A stretch of 64,000 bases of DNA from Rotaria sordida. Lineage: Eukaryota > Rotifera > Eurotatoria > Philodinida > Philodinidae. The stretch covers positions 60,243 through 124,242 of the forward strand of contig CAJNOL010000552.1 in the NCBI GenBank assembly GCA_905250125.1. Direction: 5' to 3'. Shown here in pieces: positions 48,215-61,573 of this stretch; within the stretch, counting starts at the first letter, position 1, and each line of letters begins with the position of its first letter. The notes beneath the pieces are model-generated. The model did no database searches and had not been told where the DNA came from. It saw nothing but the letters and a program-made list of their open reading frames with translations. The position numbers and the translations under genes are program-made.

Positions 48215-49310
48215 CCATTAAAATTCGATTGAGACTCGTTGAAAATAGTTTCATTCGATGCAGAATGTTTCCCTCTATCAGAATTTGTAAGAACTTCTCG
48301 AACATTCAAGTCATTCTCTATCGGTAAATGTCAAAAACTGCTCCTATTGGATTATAATCCTGTAAATAATGATGTCTTCAGAGTTACAAAACTATAGTTC
48401 GTATAGATGCATCAGTGAGATTCTTTTTATCGCATATGTAAGTTCAATATGCTCTTATTGATAACACCATTTTCAACTTGCAATTTGATGCTGACTAAAG
48501 CGCTTTTGCTCTAACCACTATACTTGAAAGCTAATTGATGTCTTTTTTGCGTAGTATTCGACGGTTTTCGAACAAAAGAAAATTCGTTTGACTTCAAACA
48601 GACACCATCTATGGACTCAGCACAAAAAGCTGAGTCGGTTTATTTGTGTTTCAAATTGTTTCTGCAATTTTCGCTTTTTGGTCAGATTTTGAACCATGGT
48701 CTCTGTCAATGATATGTCCAAAAATAAAGTTCTGAACTTGTAAAATAATATTTGAATTCAAAAGCATAGATTATTAAACATTGAAATAGTTGTTTTGATG
48801 GAATTCGTTTTGCGACATATCCTTAAGAGGGCCAGTGGTCAAAACTAGACCGAAAAGCGAAAGTAGCAGAAACAATTTACAATACATAAACCGATCCATT
48901 TTTATGCTAATTCCAAATATAAAATTTGTTTGAAGTCAAACGGGGATTATTCGGTTCAAAAGCATCGAATATCTATCAAAAACGACATAGATAGCGTCTG
49001 AACAATAGTGATTACAGGAAAAGTGCTTTACTCAACACCAAATTTCACGTTGAAAATTATATCAACAAAAAGAGCACGTTGAATTACATATGCGATAAAA
49101 AAAATTCGCTAGTGCATCTATAGAAACTAAAGCTTCGTAAGACTAAAGAAATTATTGTTTTTAACAACATGATTCCATCGAAACAGTATGTGACAGTTAT
49201 CGATAGAGAATGACTTGACTATCTAAGAAGTTTTTACAGATTCTGATAGAGGGAAATATTCTGCACCGAAGAAACCTATTTTCAACAAATCTAAAGCGAA
49301 TTCTAATGAA
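48215..49310. repeat. ~1.1-kb imperfect palindrome
   Basis: Nearly the whole interval is self-complementary around about 48,760. For example GCAGAATGTTTCCCTCTATC (from 48260) pairs with the complement near 49250, TTTGACTTCAAACA (48588) with TGTTTGAAGTCAAA near 48929, and AAATTGTTTCTGC with GCAGAAACAATTT close to the centre. Arms are roughly 500 bases and 70-80 percent matched. No coding capacity; probably a large fold-back element. Confidence 0.75.
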
Positions 49311-51754
49311 AAATTGTAAAGCAATATGAACGTGACATTCGAAATCACCTTGACGAGCTCGGTTGAGTCAAATACATTTGAATGAAATATTTTTCCTATG
49401 ATAAAATCATCTTTAGTTCTCTACTGCTGTACTTTATTAAAGTTTTGCCTCGTAGACACCCAGGAGCTAATTTTTCACAGGAAAAAGGTGTTCCTAAACT
49501 GTGTTCGACTAAATGTAGTTTTTGAAGGTGATTTCAAAGGTTACATTCATGTTGCTTTACAATCGTCTTATGGCAAGAAAACTGCTAAAAATTGTTTTCT
49601 TTTTCTGTTGAAAAAACTGTCAAAAATCATATGTAAGAGAAAGACGTAAACTCCGTCTTATTACGAAGGTAAACCTTTTCTTTGAATATTTTTTTTCTAT
49701 TTTGTAGAATACGAAAAGTTACATAACATATATAAAATTCAGTCTGTCATTTTTTAATTTCAGAAAATGGCAATAGATATATTATTAAAAATCTATTATT
49801 ATCGACATGTAAATTAAGACCTATTTCACTCATGTCCGAATATATAACCTCAGTAAATAAATCATATACAGGATTTGAAATTGCTCATTTTATTTAGGTT
49901 TTCATATTCTGTCTTTTGAATATCCCATGAAAAATTCTCTAACTCTTTCAAGTATAATCCAAGTAGACATTTATGCGTTAATTTATGACTATTTTCTGGA
50001 TATTAGGTAACTGGCGTTAAAAACTTGATTTACAATAGAACATTCAAATGAGTTAAATATTTGGGTTGAATGATTTCAGATGATCGCCTTTTGAATGCAT
50101 AGAAAATATGAAAAATTTAAGTTTTGACCAATGTCTCGATTTCTTAGTCTTCTCCTGAATTCTTTCTTAATAAACCGATCCGAGATTAGAATTCTTCGAC
50201 CTCCATTACCTTTGGTCAAACGTCACTAAAAATGATTATTTCCTGGGAAATATTCTTCTCATATCGAGAGCTCGGTGTGACAAATTTTCAGTTACTCGTT
50301 ATCTGGTAAGGTAATGATATATTTTCTCCCCTAGATTAAAGTACTAGTTTAGAAAGTTAACTTAATATTTAAATCGGATCAAAAGTCTAACAATTCTATA
50401 CTATTATGATATAGAGCCATTGAAGTTTGATTGAACAAACTGTGGTACGATATCGATCAGTTCGATATTTGTGATATTTGATAGATACTTTAAGATACTT
50501 TATGACACTTAAACGTACTTTAAAGTATAAAAGTATGATGTTTTTCCATTGGAGAGACCCCAGATATGACAAACGGAATTGTGATAAGATACAAAATAAA
50601 CTCGTGAAAAATAATCAGGACCCAATGCTGATTGTCAGGATGATACAATTAGGTTGAGATTCCTTGGGACGTTTGGTCCGTAATTTGACATAGGCATTTT
50701 ACTTGAAAATTTGTGAATATCTTTCCATTGATATGTCGATAATATCTCAGTACTTATAGTAGGTCTCTAGAAATTTTCCTACTCTGTTTTCGATAATTTC
50801 TGAGTTTTATTGTAATTCTTTTATAAACTGCCGCCTCTTCTATTTGAGAGTTGCAACATGGCGGAGAATTTTCTTTCTCTGTAGTTAGTAATTTCGAAAA
50901 TATGATAGTAAGTTGCTTTTTGTGTATTAATATATTATGTAAAATGACTTAATAAGAATGACATTTCGGAAATCTGAATACTATCCAGGCAGAAAAGACT
51001 TCCAGAAAACACATTTAAACGCCAAAAAATTGCCTTTCTTTGGAAGTTTAAATGCATGTCTGATTAAATCGTTGGTGAAAATCCCCAGAAAGAGTACATT
51101 TAAAGCATGTGTACGTACATATTTTACATTACCATGGTTTGTATAGGTTTACACGTACAGAATGTCAATTATATAAACGTTTACGTTCACTACTGTCCAT
51201 ATGCATGTAAACGCTTAAAAAACGCAACTTTTTAAGGATTCACATGCGTGTTCCGATATTTTCTTCTGCTCGTAGGACAGTGAAAATGTCGTGAAAAAAG
51301 TTGGATTTTGGAAAATTGATTATTTTCACGACTTTTTTTTCAGCCATATTGTGCTGATCATTGGAAACCGCAATTGGCATCCAAAAACGCCCAATTTTTT
51401 TGTGCATTTACATGCATTTTGAGAAATATTCATTTGTTCGGCTACTGGTATGAATGCATTCGTTTAGATTTCCGTTAAAAATCCTTTTCTAGCACATCGT
51501 ACAATTTTATCAGATCGCTATAGGAAAATTGTGCAATTAACTTTATTTCTAAAACGAAGAAATAAAAAATCTAGTAAGTACGTTCATAGAATATATTCAC
51601 TTTTTTCATGACAGTTTCTATAAAGAAATCTTGAGAGAACATTTTCATATTAAAAGGAACTATCTCATTGATCTAATTAATTAATGTATATAATCTGTTA
51701 CTCATTTTTTTTATTTTTAGTTTTGACACTAATTAAATGTTGACTAATTAAAAA
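49311..51754. other. spacer 5' of the prenyl synthase gene
   Basis: No gene recognised. At 50990-51420 words like CATTTAAACGC and GCATGTAAACGC recur. A 10-bp inverted repeat GTCGTGAAAA / TTTTCACGAC lies at about 51291-51332. Confidence 0.35.
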
Positions 51755-54700
51755 ATGAATCAAAATGAAGAACAGCATCACGTTATAAAATACATTCTTG
51801 ACAAATTAGAAAAGTATGCTCATAAATCTGATCTCTGGCGTTTAATTCATGCTTCACATCTTCGTCGGAATCTTCTTCGACGATCTGAACGTGTTTCAAA
51901 GATATATTCGATATCAGAAGATCTTGTTCGTCAATGTATCAATCAGATTTTTGCTGATGTTGATCAATACGTAACGCAACTTCATCGATTGATTTATTCT
52001 CAACAATTTGACGATTTAATACCAATCTTTAGTAACGCAAATAAAAAGAATACTCTATGGCATACAATGCAAATAGAACGTGCTCGACATTTGTGTCTAA
52101 CTCAAGAACAACTGACCGAGAATGAACTATTGGAAAATTATTATACATATATTCGAGAAAAATTAACACCAAAGAACAATATATTGAATGAAAATCAAAA
52201 ATGCCAATTTCGTGATAGTTCATTTGATTTAAATCTCGCTTATACCCAAGCTGAAAGTAAAGCAAAAGAGTATCTAAACAATGTTATAGGAAACTTTCGA
52301 AAAAGGAAGACACCCGATCTAAAAATCATCGATGAAATGATCAAACTAGGTAAATACATGTAACTATATTATATAATTCTACCATTAAGATGATTATCTT
52401 TCTTTTAATATTGAATAGGAATAGATAATATGAAAAAGATTCCATCGAAAGAAGATTTTCAAACAAGTAATAATTTCTTAGGAAGAGTATTAATTTTTCA
52501 TCAAATCAAAGAAGCATATAAAAGTCTTTTACAAAATACAAGCGATGATTTTATGCTCCTTCGCTTTGGCAAAACGTTCGGACACAATGCATTACAAAGT
52601 ACACAACAAGTTGATAAACAATTTTTTTATCTTTTGCATTTGTTCCTGAAGTCAGTAGCAATCTTGTTTATCTCACTAACAACAACTACAAAGGATAATA
52701 CGATATCATCGATTTCGAAAATAGCTTCTCTTTGTTTTTTTGAATGTGATTCTTCAATAATCAAACTAAATATGGATCTATTTTCTCCAGAAACAAATAT
52801 TGATCAATGGACCTGGTTGTTAGAACAATGGCGTGATATGTTAAGAACCATGCCTATGATATGTACACAAGCTGGAGCTTTTAGTCGTCTTGTTCGTACA
52901 ACGATTGGTATTGGACTTATGTATCTCGGGAAATCTGCTGAAACAATGGTCACAACTGGTTGTTTACCGATGAATACTGAACTGATCAATGAACAATTAT
53001 TTAATGCTCTTCAAATAGGCTTTTATTTTGGTGTTGCATATGCTCTAGTCGATTGTTTACAAGATGAAATTCATAATTTGGATAATATACCATTACATCA
53101 TTTCCTCATCTTTGATAATGATACCAACCACCTATTGACACCAGTTGAAACAATAGATAAGTGGCTTTATATTATGGAACAATTCTTAAGTGGCACAAAT
53201 TTTGATCGAAGTCAATTACCAAAGACTCCATTCACATCAATGCTTATTGAATCCTTTGATAATCTTTTGATATTGACAAAATCAAATAATATAATGTATG
53301 AATCTTTCAATGAATTGGCTCTTCTCTTGCGTTCGCAGCGGATTGATAAAAAAGAAATTGATCAATATTACGATGACGAGCAACTATATCTCGGTTAGTT
53401 ATTATATATGTATCATTTTTCGAAGAAGAATATTGTTTAATAATTTAGGATCTGTTCTCAAGTCACATTTTACTTATACATGCACAACTCATCTCGCTGA
53501 TATGAGTACAGCACGTGAAGAAAGTGAACATCTTTGGATAATACCATTTTTAGGACAATTGACAGACGATTGTAGAGATTTTAATGATGATATTAAATCA
53601 AAATCGGTCACTCCTTTTACATACTATGCATCATTAATCAGACATAAACAACCAATTGCTAATAGTTTACTTAATCCATTTAATACATTCCTCAATCTTT
53701 GCTCAGATATATATTTATCAAGCAATCGTGATAGTCAAACAGGTGCGTTTCTAGGTCGTCGTATTGCTCGGGCATTGCGTTCAATTGAGGTGACTGGTGG
53801 TGAAACATCATTTATTCAGTTTCTTAATATATTTTGTTCGGACAACAGACTCTTGTATGATTATTGTTGGCATAAACTGCGTAAACAATTTCCTATAATT
53901 ACTGATCCTGAAAAAACCTTTTTCCGATTATTAGATGCTTCGAGTATTAAATATGCACGAATAAACCGAAAATTAGAAACATATGTATGTGAAAATATAA
54001 TAAAAATAGAGGATGCATTAAATATTCTCCCATTACATAGTCAAGGTGAAACTATTGTCGAGGAAGAAGTTTTAATATCAGCAATGAATTATAGTGTCAA
54101 AGTTGGCGGTAAACGTTTAAGACCATTATTAATGCAAATGGTTGCTGACTTGTACGAAATTGAACCAAGTCAAATATTACCTTTGACTTGTGGCATTGAA
54201 TATTTGCATACATCATCATTAATATTTGATGATCTTCCTGCTCAAGATAATAGCGATTTACGACGAGGTCAACCATCTCTTCATAAAACAATAATTAATA
54301 ATGATATACCATTTAATTTATGCGAAGGTCGAGCTCAATTGGCCGCTGTTGATCTTATCGCAATTAGTATGGGTTTAATTAATCATGGTCTTATCAGAAA
54401 CGGATTTTTACCTGAATGTGTCAATCGAGTTGTTAGCGAAATATCTATGTTGATGCATGATCTTTGCATAGGACAAATGATGGATTTACGTGCAGCACGT
54501 GTCGGTATTGGGCAAGATAATAGACAAATTGATAAACTTGATCGAATTGCTTGGTTTAAGACGGGTAAGACAATTGAAGCAGTTATGATCATGCCGGTTA
54601 TTCTTGCCAATCCACCATCAGATGAACAGACTAAGGAATTGTTGCATATTCGAGAATTGAGTCGTTTAATGGGTATTATGTTTCAAATGCGCGATGATTT

Positions 54701-54917
54701 GTTAGATGTTGAAGGAGGTGACGCTATTGGAAAGCCAACATTACTTGATGTTAAAAACAATACAGTTACATATGTATCACTACTTGGTATTGATGCTACT
54801 CGACATCGTCTTCGACAATTTTTAACTCAAGCGTTACAACTAGTAGACGATTGTTGGCCAATAGGCTCAGAAACAATTAAAGATGTTATTAAATATATTG
54901 TTGCACGAAAAACTTGA
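51755..54917 (+). CDS. two-part polyprenyl synthetase (FPP/GGPP-type synthase, fused)
   Basis: Three exons (51755-52349, 52419-53393, 53449-54917) joined by 69- and 55-base introns give 1,012 residues. The C-terminal 320 residues are a trans-polyprenyl synthase: GGKRLRPLL, first Asp-rich motif DDLPAQD (784-790) followed by RRGQP, then FKTGKT, and second motif FQMRDDLLD (DD at 939-940). It should condense isopentenyl diphosphate with allylic diphosphates to C15-C20 products. The DDxxxxD spacing is the bacterial/plant type; animal FPP synthases have DDxxD. Residues 200-700 are helical, with weak isoprenoid-synthase echoes: GFYFGVAYALVDCLQDE (D410, D414) and QLTDDCRDFNDDI (560s). This first part lacks a full metal-binding pair and may be regulatory or structural. 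No transit peptide. Horizontal origin is possible but unproven. Confidence 0.85.
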
Positions 54918-55023
54918 CTTTATTTATCCGTCTCATTTTATTTTTAAAGACATCTTGTCTAATTTATCTTGATGGTAATTAAGTGTGTCTCATACGAGTG
55001 CGCGTTACTTATTAAACAATTAT

Positions 55024-55029
55024 AATAAA
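55024..55029 (+). promoter_or_regulatory. AATAAA polyadenylation signal
   Basis: Lies 107 bases after the prenyl synthase stop codon. Confidence 0.35.
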
Positions 55030-56328
55030 AGTTTCAAGACTATAAATCTAATCTTGTAGAGATTCCTTAATTGAATTTTCTCACATCATTTTTACTCGTA
55101 GAATTATTCTATAATAGTCAAAAATTGATACTTCATTTTATTTGAATCTATTCGATCGAATTTCAACAGTAAAGTCTAAAACTTACGAGCAACGCAACCT
55201 TACAAATAGTCAAGATTCTAACAGACTCATTAAAAATGTATCAACTTTTTTGTAGCATAAGTTTTTTCAAAAGAATGACATACAATTAAATTTATTTCGA
55301 TTTTTTTTACTTCTATTACCCGATGAAGTTGAATCAGGGTGTAGATAGAGTTCTATTCTACCTTCATGGATCAGGCTAAACTTGTTTTAAGCATACTTAT
55401 ACAGGTCAGGTTACAAGGACAAGTAGACAAAAATAATTAATCTGCAAGAAAAAAAACATGTATTACATCAACAACTATACGAGATCTATAAAATGAGAAA
55501 ATCGGTCCACTAACAATTGAATAATGTTGATAGTCAATGTCTCCGATATAAACAGCAATCATATTATTCAAACTTTCCCAAATGTAGCTACTCAAGTGAG
55601 TATACGATTTCTTAGTCTTGGCGCTTTTGATTAATCTTTTTCTTTCCTAGGATAAACAATATCATTCCTCGAATAACATGATCAACAGTTAATTATATTT
55701 TTTAAGAAAAATATTGGCTTATTTTCTTCGAACTACTTCTATTAACCAAATAGTCGTTCGATGTACTTGTCAATGGTGCTACATCGAAATGTACGTTCAC
55801 TTTGTCATACTTAATTTTAGATAAATGATCATAATTGTTAAATCCTAATATTTTTATCAATATTCTGATGATTACAATTACTCAAAATATCTACGCTTTC
55901 GTTTTTAGTAGTTTTTCGTTCGAAAAATCAAATTGACATTCAAGATCGACTATAAGAACTTGTTCTAAATTATTTTCAGAATGAATACGAAGATACAAAA
56001 AACTATCCAATAAGAAAGACTGATCAATTGCGATTTACTATTATGAATTAATATTTCCCATCATTCTATTCGAATAGTAAATAACTGAAAATAGTAGCAG
56101 CTCACAGCTTTTACATATAAAATGCACACTTATCAGTTAATCGTCCTGTTTTTATTTGAAATAGATAGTAGAATGAAGATGATTTAGCGTAGTATCTTTA
56201 TGATACTCTGAATTTTTTTATTTTAAGAATTTATTTTCTTCAACTAGTAAAAAATACAAAATGATTTTATCAAAAGACATGGGACCAGAAAAAAAACATC
56301 CAGCATTACTTCGATAAAGTGCTTTTAT
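55030..56328. other. spacer between convergent genes
   Basis: AT-rich 3' flanks of the prenyl synthase (plus) and diacylglycerol kinase (minus). On the minus strand AATAAA occurs at 56230-56235. No gene or repeat seen. Confidence 0.35.
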
Positions 56329-57984
56329 TTAGCTAGTCTCTTTTCTCAACATTAGTACTTGACCTGCATGAGCGATATTGACTACGATAGATTGAGGAAG
56401 ATAGAATGGTTCACCGTCCATATGTACCGGCATCGAACGAATTAGTTCGATACGAACTTCACTGCATTGAGCAATGCGATGACCTCGAAAGCCAATATGA
56501 ATTAAGGCCATCTGCATCGAGTCTAATCCGAGTACTTCAATTTTTCGTTCACTAATATCCTGTTTTCCAATTTGTTCAGTATTGGTAGATGATGTAGTTG
56601 ATATGATGGTATTGAATGTATATGACGTTGTAAATCTGCTATCTTTTGGAATGTAATCAGATGAATCAGGGCTTTGAAATGTACTCGACCTGATCTGATC
56701 AAATCTATCAGTTTGATTTCGAATAGTGGTTGATGATATTCTACTCCAAGGATGAGTTCCTGATCCATATCTTGGAATATTCAATAGAACAACAGTATAA
56801 CAATGGCGTATTGAATTGGTCACGTTTTCACCATCACAAAACAGTCGCATGTATGGCGTTAAATTCCATGCTCTCCACAAGGCAAACTCTCGAACATATT
56901 TTCGACTAGTGTTCGGATAAATAAGCTTATTTTTGAATGGTGACGTAAATTTCGACGAATGACGGATTCGTCTGTCATGAAAATCAAGTACAACAGCTGC
57001 ATCTAGTCCAAAACTTATGTAATTAGTAAAGCGAACATTGAGAGAAGCTCGATAATTTTGATAAGATGACCGATCAGTTTCACGCACAAACTTTGGATGA
57101 TCCAGAAAATATGATAAACATCGACGTAGATTTTGAGATTCTTCGATAGGATTTGTTATTGCTAATTGTTCAAAAGTGATTTGCCAGCGATCGAGCACAA
57201 TTGGTTGCGCATTGGGAATTTGCTGCAGCATAGTTACGAGTCGTTTCTTGTTGTAATACCGACCCCAACCCAATACACGTGAGAGATCGTTGCCTGTACC
57301 TAAAGGACAAATACTTACCGGTGGATTATTCAATGATGTATACATATCTGCAAGAACACTGAGTATCCATCCAATAGTACCGTCACCACCACAAATGTTG
57401 ATACGAGTGTTGCGCAAGGATGCATAAATACTGAGAGCTTGCTTTACAGTTGTATCATTTTCGAGCAGAAAAATTTGACGTGGATTTAATAATGAAATAA
57501 GTTGACGATAGATAGTTTCCCCTTTTTGACCACCTGAAAGTTTGTTTATAAAGACAATTAGAGGTGTCAATAAAGAGTTGCTCTCATCAATATCATCGGA
57601 AAATCGGACCTGAAAACGTGATGGAGAGCTACTCACACGATGTAACCATTGCGGACGAATAATGATGTTTCTGTAAGAACAAGCGCAACGAAAAAGTTGA
57701 AATTTATCTGACAATTGAACTTACTTAAATTTGCCGTAATCACATTTGTTCTGATCATCATCATGGTTGATGCTTTCCAAGCATCGAAGATGGCAACCGC
57801 TTGAACACCATAGACATACGAGACCGCTTGAAGGCTTAAGTAGTTTTGAATCTGAACTTTTCATTATGTGGATTGATTTCGTGCTAATATGGGACGTATG
57901 AGACTTTGTTGGAATAATCAAACTTTTTTCATTGTCAAGAGTAACCTTTCGTAGCATATTTTTTCGTTTGCGTCGTATACATGG
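56329..57984 (-). CDS. diacylglycerol kinase, epsilon-like
   Basis: Catalytic exon 56329-57670 is spliced in phase to 57725-57984. The upstream exon ends in a C1-type zinc motif (CLWCSSGCHLRCL, then KCDYGKFKNIII), matching the second C1 and linker of DGK-epsilon. The kinase catalytic domain follows: LIVFINKLSGGQKG, NPRQIF, ICGGDGTIGW, CPLGTGNDLSRVLGWG, LDRW. The accessory domain follows: SFGLDAAVVLDFH, VLLNIPRYGSGTHPW, MPVHMDGEPF. A Ser/Thr-rich insert of about 60 residues separates the last two blocks. The enzyme phosphorylates diacylglycerol to phosphatidic acid at membranes. The N-terminal exons are uncertain: 58110-58330 encodes a long hydrophobic stretch (LLLTAGFLIGQTFLSAF), which fits the epsilon-type membrane anchor, but I could not build a complete first C1 domain. 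Confidence 0.85.
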
Positions 57985-58340
57985 CTTCACGAGTGTTGGA
58001 ATGAACGATCAGTGATGTCGATCACGTTCCCTGTAGTCATCTGCTATAGTGCTGTCAGAAAATGATGGACGGCAAGATGGAATGTAATTATGAATATCGG
58101 CCGTTTTTTGCAAGTCATTGATATGATCTTTGTGGATGGATATACTGTACACGAACCACATTGAACGCATGTATCAGCACTAATCGGTTGAGCGATTGTA
58201 CATGATACATAGGCACACGAAGAAACGCTGAAAGAAATGTTTGACCAATAAGGAAGCCAGCAGTGAGAAGTAGAATGAGGTTTGTCACTCCAATCGACAC
58301 CAAATGACCAAGAAGACTCAGACACTACCAGAGATGGTGA
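57985..58340 (-). other. probable 5' exons of the diacylglycerol kinase
   Basis: Overlapping open frames show a transmembrane-like segment (58190-58310) in one frame and Cys-rich pieces (ADTCVQCGSC) in another. Either small introns or a frameshift separate them. The start codon was not identified. Confidence 0.45.
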
Positions 58341-61300
58341 TGTTGTGAATTTTCTATGAGAGAAAGTAGATAAATGAGAAAATCTAATGTTTTAGGTCTA
58401 GACTAAAGACAATCACGTGACAAGATACTGATGTTTAAATATGTGCTTGATGTTATTTACAGATTAAGACATATATTTATATAGAATTTCAAAGAATTTT
58501 TTAAGTTTAAAATTATTTGTTTTTAGAATTGAGAAGACTACAAACTATAAATTCTTGCATATTTTTGTTAACGGTATTTTCATATTCAGTAAAGAAATAT
58601 TGTCTTGAATAGAGTTTCAGAACATGTGAGGGTCTTGTTTTTCATCATCCACTCGAAAAAAGCTTTCTGCTTATATATATCTGATAGTTTTCATTCTTTT
58701 CAATGAAAGAAAATATTTTTAAAATTCACAATTTCTATTTCGTAGCAAGGCAGAAAAGTTCTTCTCTCAATTTCGATCTTTTTGGAAATATGAAAAGTAA
58801 TTATTATTCAGATGTCACCACTTTGAAACTCACCAAGATTGATCAAGTCTATAAATTTGAGCGGTACATTCAGTCATGATGGTAGATAGAGAAAATGGAA
58901 CATCAACATTTCGATCTGAACATTCGATTCAGACTGAAAGTTACTTGAGTGAAAAATGGTGTAACCATCATTTATTGCTATATATACCATGATACAACAT
59001 AGTTTAATTATTTTTTTTTATGTAAAAAATGTATTTGATATCTAAGCGCTAATTCTTTATATCTTTGAACGAATTGTCTCGAACTGTCAGAATTTTTTCG
59101 ATATAACTGCGTTGTGTCGAAATAAGTTTTACTGTTTTTCTTTAGATATTTACTTTAAATTCCATCTTCAATCGACCATTCTACTCGAGATCTTTTGTAT
59201 AAGCTTCCAAATAAAGGGAGTCAATTTTTTTTGAATGTGTTACAAAAGTAAATTTATTGGCAACTATTCTATGGTGTGTACTCTCCGTCGTTACCTATAT
59301 GAAATGATTATTAGTTGTTGAAAAAAAATCTAGTTTTCAATAGTACTATCAAAGTTGACTGTTCTTCATTAAGTTGATGTATTTAATTATATCTATGGTG
59401 CGAAAAACTATGTAGTAAGATAGATGTCTCATGTTTATCCTCCGTCATAAACACTCTAACGATGATCTATGTTATATGAAAACGTTTCTTAATAAAGCTT
59501 GATCCAAACTACGGTTATATAATATTATTAGAGAGACTCAACTTTTGGAACATTTCCTAATATTGTAACGCGCTGAATCATTACTCTACTTAGTAACAAC
59601 ATACCTATAGTCAGAAGACGACGTTAAATGTAAATCCAGTTGTTCATTATTGCCAATTGGTATCAAAAGTGGGTGATCGTTAAGTAGTTCTATTGTTGTT
59701 GGCAGTGACTTATTCTTCACTTATTTTCGGTCAACAATGACTGTATTCATATCGATACAGTCTTTATCAAGTGGAAATCTATCGTCGTGGGATGCATCCC
59801 AATCATCATCAATGTCAGGCTTTCGATTCATGTACTGAAAAAAAAAACCCGCTGAATTTATTTATGATTTTTACCATTATTCAGAAGAATTTTTAAAATA
59901 TTTATTGAATAGGACGATATTATTCCATCTGTCTGTGATGCAATAATAATTCATTATGGTGAAATTCCCTGATCACTATTTTAGTATATGTTAGAATATT
60001 CTGTCTTGTCATTTTTCTTATTTTGCGAATTTTTTTATTACTTTCATTGATATGTTTCAATACATCAATGCATTCATATACATACACTGATAATTTCATT
60101 GACTATTCGTTTTTTTTTCTTTGTCTTGTATATATATAGTTTCTGTTTATTCTTCTTTTTCTCATGTATCAAGATAAACTTGATATTCTCTATCTTTGAT
60201 CTCGCTCTAACAGTATCTTGATAAGTAACACCATCAATACTATCTATATTATTATTTCAAATTATTTTTATCCTACTAAACTGAACATATATTCTCATAT
60301 TTGTTTTCTGATTATAATGGCCTATCTTCACCGTATCCTTCATATTTTTCTGCATCTCCTCTATGGATATAAGATTTCCAATTTTTCCTCATAATAATGT
60401 CACACTTGGAATGCAAGAGAATATTTTCGTTCATTCTTCTTCTTATCGTTCGTCGTGCTATTACTTTATCATTCGCACGAGGATAGAAGAAAAAAAAGTT
60501 TTTCTCCATAGTTCCATCAGAAATGGTGACCATTATTTCATATGCTGAACAATAGAGAAAATAGATTTATTTTATAGTTAATTCAGAATTTAGCGATTCT
60601 TTTTCTTTCAATCTAAATAGATCGAAAAAGCAGGTTTTTTTAAATAGTTTGGCTAAAAATAAGTGTACCTGACGTAGAAAAAAATCACTTTTTTGATAAT
60701 ACGAATCTTATGAAACTAGTTAGGAAATGACAATAAATTTCCTTATGATCAAATGGATTTGTCTTATAGACAATGATTGCAACAGAAAAGACATACAGAC
60801 TGATGATACAATAACGAGAAAGAAATATAAACGATTAACATTTAAATACCATGATACTGTTGATTAACTTAATCAGTTCTTGCTTTGCTGCAAAAATGTG
60901 TTAGAATATTGTTGCACTACTCTTCAATCATAGCTATGGCTGAGGATTTGTAGCTTAAAACACAGTAGAACTTTAAAATATAGAGATTGAATATAAAGAT
61001 TCAAACAGAAAAATCTATGATATATTAAAATATAATATTTCGAAGAGTTCACAGAACAAACTATATAGATGCGACTCATTGAACAAATTGAATGAAGTAA
61101 ATACTTCTTTATAGTGATGAACTCATCTTTAACTACATTGTCTGATGTTAGTCGTCCGACTATACATTATAGAAAAACATCTAAAATATAAAATATCCAC
61201 TATTCCACAGGATGATGCAAATGGATTACAAAGTAATTCAATAAATAATGACTCATAAAATAAATCAGCTTTTATTAATTTGTATGAATTGTTACGCGAG

Positions 61301-61573
61301 AGTTTATCAGAGTCTACTATGAGTGGAAGCTGGAGTGGAGTACACCCACACACTTGTTAAAATGTTCGACGCTCATACATCCTGATAGATTGTTTAAATA
61401 AACCTCTTCTATAACATATAGAAATTTTCAATTATTTTGTAATCCATTTGCATCATCTTTTTTGGCAGATATCCCAAACGAATTAGACAGAAAGAGACAT
61501 CTTACTTTTCGTTTAGTGTAGGAATGTATCATCATTGAGTCTAATACCTTTATTTTGCAAGAAAATTGTTTGT
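58341..61573. other. spacer
   Basis: No gene recognised. A 28-base inverted repeat (GATGATGCAAATGGATTACA and continuation) occurs at 61211-61238 and 61430-61457. Confidence 0.35.

Noticed and set aside
52029..52265. Minus-strand ORFs across the prenyl synthase exons (also 54097-54291 and 54383-54610)
   Set aside because: Shadows of the plus-strand coding exons.
53298..53448. The long third frame of the prenyl synthase begins at 53298 and could suggest a separate gene
   Set aside because: The first 51 codons overlap exon 2 and the intron; splicing 53393 to 53449 keeps phase and joins the exons into one protein.
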